12,966 nucleotides of DNA from Planctomycetota bacterium (GTDB taxonomy: Bacteria; Planctomycetota; UBA11346), in NCBI GenBank assembly GCA_013821615.1, contig JACDGQ010000041.1, forward strand, positions 1 through 12,966, written 5' to 3'. The position numbers and the translations under genes were made by a program. Each line of letters opens with the position of its first letter. Positions within the stretch are counted from its first letter, which is position 1. Under the pieces are notes generated by a model. The model saw nothing but the letters and a program-made list of their open reading frames with translations. It searched no databases and was not told the DNA's origin. Below are positions 1 to 5,967 of the stretch, in pieces.

Positions 1-1526
1 GCCACGCGCCCGACGCCGCCGCGCGGTCCGGGGACGGGCGAGAAGCCAGCGGCGGCGGTCCAGGCGGTCTTCATCGGGTACGGATAGAGCGGGATGTCCA
101 ATTCGCTCTTCCCGCCGACCACGCGCTCGCCGCGGATCTGGTCGGGCGCCACGCCCTTCGTCCGCCAGTCGATCACCAGGCCGAGCATGCCGGGCAGTTT
201 GTTGATGCCCGGCCCGGGGCCGTGGCTCATGCCCGGGATGATGTAGAAGCGGAAGAACGCCTGGGTGCGCTCCAGGGAACCGACGCGCTCGATGACGCGT
301 TCGTAATAATCGAGCGACGCGTGGTACGGCACGCACGAATCGGCGGACCCGGAAATCATCAGCAGCTTGCCGCCGCGCTGCGCGAAGCGGCTCAGGTCGG
401 GATTCTCGGCGTTCAGGTAGGGACCGAGCGCGGCGGTGTAGGTGTCGATGTCCGCGCCGAAGTCGATGTCCATGAGGTTCTTCTGGGCCCCGAAGACCCA
501 GCGGAACAGGTAGAGGTTGCCGCGCGCGATGTCGAAGGTGCTGCCGAAAGGGATGCCGTCGAAGATGCGCTCGCCGGTCACGGTGTGGCGAGGGCCGTCG
601 AACAACTTGCGCAGGGCGTCGGCGTGCGCATCGGTCAGGGTCGGGTCCGCGCTGCGCGCCAGGGCGATGACCGCCTCGATGTCCTTGGCGTCGTGGCGCG
701 GGTCGGACACCATTTTTCCGGCGGTCTGGGGGATCTCGCGCGCGGCCATGTAGGCGTTGCCGGCGGCGATGATGCCCGCCTCCTGCGGCTTGGTGAACGG
801 GCAGCGGTGGAGGATCTGGTCGTTCCACAGGAAATAGGCGTGCAGCGGCGTGCGGCAGTGCGCGGGGATGTTGGCGACGATCCCGTCGTAATCCTCCGGG
901 TAGCGCTGCGCCTCCTGGAGCGCCTGCTGGCCGCCGGTCGAGCCGCCGTTGAAGAAGGAGAGCTCGGGGGCCTTCGCGTAGTAGGCCTCGATGAGCTGCT
1001 TGGCGGTCACGGTCATCAGGTGCGTGGCGCGGTAGCCGAAGTCCTTCCACACCTCCGCATCGCCGATGCCGGAATCGGCATTCGGCGCCGTCCCCAGGTC
1101 GGTGGTCGCCACGGCGTAGCCGTCCGCAAGCGGACCGGCCAAGCCGGCCGGGTTGATGCTGCCGGCGGCCCCGCCATTGCCCAGGCCGATGAACCGGCCA
1201 TTCCACGTCGCTGCATCCGGCAGCCACGCCTCGATGCGGATGTTGGAACCCTTGGCGGGATTGAGCACGATCGTGATCATGGCCCGCGGCGGCAGGCCCT
1301 TCAATTCCTGGCCCTTGCCGGTGGTCATGGTCGGCGCGGTCGCATATGCGGCGGAAACCATCGTGCCGGCAGCGATCGGCAGATCCTTGAGTGCAGCGAA
1401 ACGTGGCGGGGCCGCTGGCGGCGCCGGCTCCTCGGCCGCGGCGGCGCTGGCGCAGAACAGCAGGCAGGGCGCGAAGCCCATGATCAGACGCGCGGGGACC
1501 AGGGCGGGAGGGTACTGCGTAGGCAT
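1..1526 (-). CDS. Secreted tannase/feruloyl esterase family hydrolase (C-terminus cut by window edge)
   Basis: Probable exported alpha/beta hydrolase of the tannase/feruloyl esterase family (Pfam Tannase, PF07519), which cleaves ester bonds of phenolic acids in plant material; the true substrate cannot be read here. I translated the minus strand by hand: 508 codons are present and the frame is still open at base 3. The N-terminus ends a hydrophobic stretch with CASAAAAEEP, a likely signal peptidase I site. The nucleophile is Ser196 in FFNGGSTGGQQ, the acid is probably Asp396 in GSADSCVPYH, and the base is His435 in IIPGMSHGPG. Family members normally read C-S and H-C around Ser and His (the CS-D-HC motif with a disulfide); here both cysteines are glycine. 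The YPYP segment near the edge matches the family's C-terminal end, so few residues should be missing. Start choice: ATG at 1526; ATG at 1481 would also leave a signal peptide, and the frame is open up to a stop at 1695-1697. It is divergent from the SNF2 gene. Confidence 0.9.
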   Translation of the reverse strand, partial: MPTQYPPALVPARLIMGFAPCLLFCASAAAAEEPAPPAAPPRFAALKDLPIAAGTMVSAAYATAPTMTTGKGQELKGLPPRAMITIVLNPAKGSNIRIEAWLPDAATWNGRFIGLGNGGAAGSINPAGLAGPLADGYAVATTDLGTAPNADSGIGDAEVWKDFGYRATHLMTVTAKQLIEAYYAKAPELSFFNGGSTGGQQALQEAQRYPEDYDGIVANIPAHCRTPLHAYFLWNDQILHRCPFTKPQEAGIIAAGNAYMAAREIPQTAGKMVSDPRHDAKDIEAVIALARSADPTLTDAHADALRKLFDGPRHTVTGERIFDGIPFGSTFDIARGNLYLFRWVFGAQKNLMDIDFGADIDTYTAALGPYLNAENPDLSRFAQRGGKLLMISGSADSCVPYHASLDYYERVIERVGSLERTQAFFRFYIIPGMSHGPGPGINKLPGMLGLVIDWRTKGVAPDQIRGERVVGGKSELDIPLYPYPMKTAWTAAAGFSPVPGPRGGVGRV

Positions 1527-1903
1527 GGGTGCGTGATCGTCCTGGGCGGGTTGCGGACCGGGCCGCACGTCCATCCGCCGCGTAGGCGTGGTGGGGATGA
1601 GCGCCTGGCGGCGGTCGCGGGCTGGAACGCAGTACCGCTGAGCCTGGGCTGCCGTTGCCACCGGATCCACGCCTGCCAGTCCGCCGAGAAAGGCTCAGTA
1701 CGAGGTTCGGCGTCGGCAGTTCTGCGAGACATCGCTGCGCACCAGTTCGGTTTCGCTCATGCGCAAGAACACGGGTTCGCTGATTCCCGGAAGCGGTCCG
1801 GCGAGGTTGCAGCAGCGGTTCTGGAACCATCGCTGGTACGACGGCCTCCCACCGTTGCCCCAGCAGCGCTGCCATGGACGCTCCGGCGCATGCGCGACGA
1901 CAT

Positions 1904-1911
1904 GAGGAAGG
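1904..1911 (+). promoter_or_regulatory. Strong Shine-Dalgarno sequence ahead of an alternative SNF2 start
   Basis: GAGGAAGG is followed after 7 bases by an ATG at 1919 that is in frame with the SNF2 gene. This is the best ribosome binding site near that gene. The ATG I prefer on protein grounds (2048) has no clear one. If used, it adds 43 residues to the protein. It also overlaps the stop codon of the small 1759-1905 frame, an arrangement compatible with translational coupling. Confidence 0.4.
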
Positions 1912-1974
1912 CCGGTGCATGCCTTCATGGCCAGGGCGTCGCTCGGACGCTCTGCACCGCATGTCCGAGTCGGG

Positions 1975-2003
1975 CAAGGGCCCCGCGCAGCGAGGGGCCC
2001 TTG
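1975..2003. terminator. Perfect GC-rich hairpin, terminator- or attenuator-like
   Basis: The arms CAAGGGCCCC (1975-1984) and GGGGCCCTTG (1994-2003) are exact reverse complements around a 9-base loop. The predicted stem is very stable. Neither strand has a T-run after it, so it is not a textbook intrinsic terminator. It sits 45 bases before the preferred SNF2 start and could end an upstream transcript or attenuate SNF2 expression. If the ATG at 1919 is real, the hairpin lies inside the coding region. Confidence 0.4.
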
Positions 2004-2047
2004 AAGCCAGCACGTCGCAGCAACGCTGGGGCCACGAAGTCCGCGCG

Positions 2048-4744
2048 ATGACCTCCTGCACCCTCGCCCTCACCCCGCACGGCCACCTGACGGTCATCGC
2101 GTCCGATGACGCGCTGCCGCTGCCGTCTTCCCTGGCCGAGCGCCTAATGCCGGGCAGGGTCGGCGGGTCGGGCCAGGTGCTGCTGGAACTGGGGGCGGAG
2201 CAGGTCGGCGTCGCCTTGCCAGCGGTGGTGGCGTGGTGGCGCGACGTGGCGGTGCGCTACCTGACCGCGCTGTGCACCCTGCCCGAAATGGCTGAGCAGC
2301 TGCCCGGTCGGGTGCCGGCACCGGATGCCGGCGAACTGCAGACCCTGATCTGGTCGGTGCCGCCGATGACCGGGTCGGAATATCTGTCGGTGACGGTGCT
2401 GGAACGCCTGTGGCAGGAACTGGACCGTGCGCTGCATGACGACCTGAAGACCTCGGGTCAGTTGCTCGGCGCCTTTCTCAAAGCGCGCAATCCGGCCTGG
2501 AATCTGGTCGGGCGCGTCCACGTCCACTTGGCCGAGAACCGCAAGGACGAGCAGTACCCCTTCGCCTTCCTGGTCACCTACGCGACCCGGCTGTCGGCGC
2601 AGGGGAAGGCCCAGCACCGGCCGCTCGGCGAGGCGCTGCGCGAGTATGCGGCGGCGGCCGACAACGCGCGCCTGCTCGCCCTGTTGGCGCCGCTGCAGCG
2701 CGCCGCCGAGGGCTGCGGGTGGCTGAAAGGGCTGATCGAGCGGCGCGAGATCTTCCAGCCGCTGCGCTGGACCGCCGGCGAGGCGCTGACCTTCCTGGGC
2801 GATGCGCCGCGCCTGGAGCAGGCCGGCGTGGTGGTCCGCATGCCCGCACAGTGGCGCGCCAACCGGCCGACGCGCGCCACGGTCAGCGCCACGGTAGGCG
2901 CGCGCAAACCGTCGCTGGTCGGGCAGGACCAACTGCTCGACTTCTCAGTGACGATCGCGCTGGATGGCGAAGCCCTCAGCGCTGCCGAGGTGAAGTCCCT
3001 GCTCGCCGGCAGCCGGGGCTTGGTGTTTCTGCGCGGACGCTGGGTCGAAGTCGATCCCGAACGCCTGCAGAGCACCCTCGAGCATTTCCGCAACGTCGAG
3101 CGCACGGCGGCCGAGCACGGCCTCGGCTTTCACGAAGCCATGCGCCTGCTGGCCGGGGCTGGTTCGGCGGATGCCCAGGCGCAGACCACGATCGCGCCGG
3201 AGTGGTCGCAGGTGGTCGCCGGTCCATGGCTGGCCGAGACCTTGACGGGGCTGCGCAGCCCGCAGGGCTTGGCGGCGATCGGGCCAGGCGCAGATCTTCA
3301 CACTGCCCTGCGCCCCTATCAGCAGGTGGGCGTGCGCTGGCTGCATCTGCTCTCACGCCTGCGCCTGGGCGCCTGCCTGGCCGACGACATGGGCCTGGGC
3401 AAAACCATCCAGGTGCTGGCGCTGCTGCTGGTGCGCAAGCGCAGCGAAGGCCCGGCGCCGAGCCTGCTGGTCGCTCCGGCCTCGCTGCTCGCGAACTGGG
3501 CGCAGGAAGCGGCGCGCTTCGCGCCCTCGCTGCGCGTCCTGGTCGCGCACACCTCGGCGATGCCGCTCGGCGAGCTGACCGGGCTGCCGGCCGATCGGAT
3601 TGCGGATCATGATCTGGTGATCACCAGCTACGGCACCCTGCACCGCGTGCCGTGGCTGTCGGCCACCTCCTGGCGCCTGGCGGTGATCGACGAGGCGCAG
3701 GCGATCAAGAATCCCGGCACCCGCCAGACCAAGGCGGTGAAGACCCTGCAGGCCGGCGCGCGTCTCGCCCTCACCGGCACGCCGGTCGAGAACCGCCTGG
3801 GCGATCTGTGGTCGATCTTCGACTTCGTGAATCCGGGCCTGCTGGGCGGCGCCAAGCCCTTCTCCGCCTTCGTCAAGCGCATGGAATCCTCGCCCCAGGG
3901 CTACGCGCCGCTGCGCCGTCTGGTGCAGCCCTACATCCTGCGCCGGCTCAAGACCGATAAGACGGTGATCAGCGATCTGCCCGACAAGACCGAGCTGAAT
4001 GCCTTCTGCGGCTTGTCGAAGCACCAGGCGGCGCTCTACGGCCAAGCGGTTGGCGAACTCGCCAAAGCGCTCGCCGGGGGCGTCGGGGGCATGGCGCGCA
4101 AGGGTCTGGTGCTGGCCTACCTCATGCGCTTCAAGCAGATCTGCAACCACCCGTCGCAGTGGCTGGGCGATGGCGGCTGGGCCGAAGCCGACAGCGGCAA
4201 GCTGGCGCGGCTGCGCGAGCTGGCCGAGGTGATCGCGGCCAAGCAGGAGAAGCTGCTGGTCTTCTCGCAGTTCAGTGAAACCACCGCGCCGCTGGCGGCC
4301 TTCCTCGGCGCGATCTTCGGCAGGCAGGGCTGCGTGCTGACCGGAGCGACGGCGGTGAAGGCGCGTCAGGCGCTGGTGCGCCGCTTCCAGGAGGACGAAG
4401 CGGTGCCGTTCTTCGTGCTGTCGCTCAAGGCCGGTGGCTCGGGCCTCAATCTCACGGCGGCCTCCCATGTCGTGCACTTCGACCGCTGGTGGAATCCGGC
4501 GGTCGAGAACCAGGCCACCGACCGCGCCTTCCGCATCGGCCAGAAGCGCAACGTCATGGTCCACAAGTTCGTCTGCCGCGGCACGGTCGAAGAGCGGATC
4601 GACGCGCTGATCGCAGAGAAGCGCCAGCTCGCCGCCGACCTGCTCGATGGCGGTGGCGGCGAGGTCACGCTCACCGAGATGAGCGATGCCGAACTCTTGC
4701 GCATGGTCGCCCTCGACATCAACTCCGCGACCACGGAAGCCTGA
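2048..4744 (+). CDS. SNF2-family DEAD/DEAH-type ATPase (898 aa, DEAQ box)
   Basis: ATP-dependent double-strand-DNA translocase of the bacterial SNF2 type (Swi2/Snf2, HepA relatives), acting in the cytoplasm on nucleic acid or nucleoprotein complexes; its target is unknown. Residues about 230-345 match the SNF2-associated region PF12419, ending in the GRWVEVD segment. The ATPase core shows motif I DDMGLGKT with Lys452, motif Ia around LLVAPASLLANW, motif II DEAQ at 548-551, and motif III LTGTPVENRLGDLWS. The C-terminal helicase lobe has LVFSQF near residue 738, GGSGLNLT, and motif VI DRAFRIGQ (Arg829, Gln832). All motifs are intact, so it should be active. The start at 2048 was chosen because the protein then opens with a family-like LTPHGHL segment, but it lacks a clear ribosome binding site. 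ATG at 1919, preceded by GAGGAAGG, would add 43 residues that look unlike a conserved domain. The stop is one base from the SWIM gene start, so the two genes are surely cotranscribed. Confidence 0.95.
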   Translation: MTSCTLALTPHGHLTVIASDDALPLPSSLAERLMPGRVGGSGQVLLELGAEQVGVALPAVVAWWRDVAVRYLTALCTLPEMAEQLPGRVPAPDAGELQTLIWSVPPMTGSEYLSVTVLERLWQELDRALHDDLKTSGQLLGAFLKARNPAWNLVGRVHVHLAENRKDEQYPFAFLVTYATRLSAQGKAQHRPLGEALREYAAAADNARLLALLAPLQRAAEGCGWLKGLIERREIFQPLRWTAGEALTFLGDAPRLEQAGVVVRMPAQWRANRPTRATVSATVGARKPSLVGQDQLLDFSVTIALDGEALSAAEVKSLLAGSRGLVFLRGRWVEVDPERLQSTLEHFRNVERTAAEHGLGFHEAMRLLAGAGSADAQAQTTIAPEWSQVVAGPWLAETLTGLRSPQGLAAIGPGADLHTALRPYQQVGVRWLHLLSRLRLGACLADDMGLGKTIQVLALLLVRKRSEGPAPSLLVAPASLLANWAQEAARFAPSLRVLVAHTSAMPLGELTGLPADRIADHDLVITSYGTLHRVPWLSATSWRLAVIDEAQAIKNPGTRQTKAVKTLQAGARLALTGTPVENRLGDLWSIFDFVNPGLLGGAKPFSAFVKRMESSPQGYAPLRRLVQPYILRRLKTDKTVISDLPDKTELNAFCGLSKHQAALYGQAVGELAKALAGGVGGMARKGLVLAYLMRFKQICNHPSQWLGDGGWAEADSGKLARLRELAEVIAAKQEKLLVFSQFSETTAPLAAFLGAIFGRQGCVLTGATAVKARQALVRRFQEDEAVPFFVLSLKAGGSGLNLTAASHVVHFDRWWNPAVENQATDRAFRIGQKRNVMVHKFVCRGTVEERIDALIAEKRQLAADLLDGGGGEVTLTEMSDAELLRMVALDINSATTEA
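4735..4739 (+). promoter_or_regulatory. Shine-Dalgarno sequence of the SWIM gene
   Basis: GGAAG lies inside the end of the SNF2 gene, 6 bases before the ATG at 4746. It fixes this ATG over the more upstream in-frame ATG at 4686, which would overlap the SNF2 gene. Confidence 0.65.
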
Positions 4745-4745
4745 C

Positions 4746-5741
4746 ATGTTCGACCAATGGCCAGCATACGTCCCCGTCGCCGAACGTCGCCGTCTAGCCG
4801 CCGCCGAGATGGCCAAGCTGGTCAAGCAGGGCCAGACGGTCTCGCCGGTGCGGATCACGGGCCGCGCCATCGCCACCACCGCCTGGGGCAAGGCATGGTG
4901 CGATCACATGGAAGGCCACAGCGATTTCGCCAACCGTCTGCCGCGTGGCCGCACCTATGTGCGCAATGGCTCGGTCGTCGACCTGCAGATCGTCCCGGGC
5001 AAGGTCGAGGCCCGGGTCAGCGGCTCATCCATCTACCGCACCACGATTACGGTGAAGCCCCTGGCGGCCGCAGCGTGGAAGGCGCTGTGCACCGACTGCG
5101 CCGGCGGCATCGATTCCCTGGTCGAGCTGTTGCAGGGCCGCTTCGCCGCTGGCGTGATGCAGCGCCTCTGCCGCCAGGGCGACGGCCTCTTCCCGGTCGG
5201 CAAGGAGCTGCGTTTCACCTGCTCGTGCCCGGATGGGGCGTACATGTGCAAGCATGTCGCCGCCGTGCTCTATGGCGTCGGTGCACGTTTCGATCATCAG
5301 CCCCATCTGCTGTTCACCTTGCGCAAGGTGGATGCCAGCGCCCTGCTGGCCAGGGCCGGGGCCGGGCTGGCTGGAGGCGACGTCACCTCGGAACGCACCT
5401 TGGTGGGCGACGACATCAGTGCGCTGTTCGGCCTGGAGATGGATGCCGGGGATCCGGCACCAGAACAGTCTTCGGCGCCAGTTTCCGTCCGCGCCGCCCG
5501 GACCGCAGTCAGCAGAACCGGCTCAGCGCCGGTGAAATCCGTTGTCCGCGCCCAGCGCCGCGATCCGGCCAGCACGCTGCTCGCCCACCTGCGCAAGCAC
5601 GGGTCGCTCGACAATGCCTCGGCGCGCGCGGCGACCGGCCTCGATGCCGCAGCAGTCCGCCTGGTGCTGCAGCGCCTGGTCATCGCGGGGCAGGCGCGGG
5701 TCGAAGGGCGCAAGCGCGGCACGCGGTACATGGCGCGCTGA
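4746..5741 (+). CDS. SWIM zinc-finger protein with C-terminal winged-helix-like region
   Basis: A 331-residue cytoplasmic protein that probably binds DNA or proteins through a SWIM zinc finger. The finger is CSCPDGAYMCKH, with Cys159, Cys161, Cys168 and His170 in the canonical C-x-C-x(6)-C-x-H arrangement. The N-terminal half has the long conserved block of this family, including WGKAWCDHMEGHSDFANRL, LPRGRTYVRNGSVVDL and SLVELLQGR. Residues about 235-272 form a low-complexity, basic linker. Residues about 273-331 look like a winged helix-turn-helix (LLAHLRKHGSLDNASARAAT then a basic RKRGTRY wing); this is my pattern reading, not a database hit. SWIM proteins are known partners of SNF2 ATPases in bacteria, as in Bacillus subtilis ywqA/ywqB. 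The one-base spacing and a proper Shine-Dalgarno sequence support tight coexpression with the SNF2 gene. It likely guides or assists the ATPase, but the process served (repair, transcription recycling or defence) cannot be read from sequence. Confidence 0.93.
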   Translation: MFDQWPAYVPVAERRRLAAAEMAKLVKQGQTVSPVRITGRAIATTAWGKAWCDHMEGHSDFANRLPRGRTYVRNGSVVDLQIVPGKVEARVSGSSIYRTTITVKPLAAAAWKALCTDCAGGIDSLVELLQGRFAAGVMQRLCRQGDGLFPVGKELRFTCSCPDGAYMCKHVAAVLYGVGARFDHQPHLLFTLRKVDASALLARAGAGLAGGDVTSERTLVGDDISALFGLEMDAGDPAPEQSSAPVSVRAARTAVSRTGSAPVKSVVRAQRRDPASTLLAHLRKHGSLDNASARAATGLDAAAVRLVLQRLVIAGQARVEGRKRGTRYMAR

Positions 5742-5810
5742 GCGGCTCAACTCTGTGGCGTCCGTATTGGTGCAGACGAAGCCAATCGGGCGGTGGTCTT
5801 CACCTCTGGT

Positions 5811-5897
5811 CCTGATCAGCGGGTCCTGGTTGTCGGGCTGAGCCGCAACATGCTGCAAAACTGAGCTGAGAACTGACCCGGCGCGCGCCTGATCAGC
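5811..5897. repeat. Short direct repeats flanking a small inverted repeat
   Basis: CCTGATCAGC occurs at 5811-5820 and 5888-5897. Just inside lie CGGGTC (5820-5825) and GACCCG (5875-5880), exact inverted copies. The layout resembles a tiny transposon footprint (target duplication plus terminal inverted repeats), with about 50 bases between the inverted copies. The arms are short, the left direct and inverted repeats share a base, and seven bases separate them on the right, so chance is a serious alternative. Confidence 0.25.
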
Positions 5898-5925
5898 ATC
5901 GCTGAGGAGGCGCTCGAGGGCCTGG

Positions 5926-5939
5926 TGGCGCAGGCGCCA
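5926..5939. terminator. Palindrome in the convergent gap, possible shared terminator
   Basis: TGGCGC, two bases, GCGCCA forms a compact palindrome between two convergent genes, 29 bases past the stop of the minus-strand gene. No T-run follows on either strand. A terminator role is suggested by position only. Confidence 0.2.
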
Positions 5940-5967
5940 GGCAGTCGGGTCGCTCTGCTCGGTGAGG

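Larger units (their letters stand above)
1527..2047. other. Divergent gap between esterase and SNF2 gene, no confident gene
   Basis: About 520 bases separate the esterase start from the chosen SNF2 start. Several frames stay open by virtue of high GC. The most gene-like are a minus-strand frame of 77 codons (1695-1928), which lies in the same frame as the esterase and ends in a stop 168 bases before its start, and a plus-strand frame of 48 codons (1759-1905) whose TGA overlaps a strong Shine-Dalgarno sequence. I recognise neither product. Both have third-position GC near 80 percent, so composition does not separate them. The gap also holds the hairpin at 1975-2003. I see no tRNA or known structured RNA here. 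Confidence 0.5.

Noticed and set aside
1680..2003. Possible structured RNA ending in the GC-rich hairpin
   Set aside because: I looked for hallmarks of tRNA, tmRNA, RNase P RNA and SRP RNA and found none; the hairpin alone does not define an RNA gene.
222..2051. Long plus-strand open frame of 609 codons
   Set aside because: It lies antisense to the esterase, whose catalytic motifs are intact; its composition is Arg/Gly/Ala-rich, typical of shadow frames in GC-rich DNA.
3353..4891. Minus-strand open frame of 512 codons
   Set aside because: Antisense shadow of the SNF2 gene, with no recognisable domain.
4757..5815. Plus-strand open frame of 352 codons over the SWIM gene
   Set aside because: Arg/Gly/Pro-rich out-of-frame reading of the SWIM gene, which has the zinc finger and the ribosome site.
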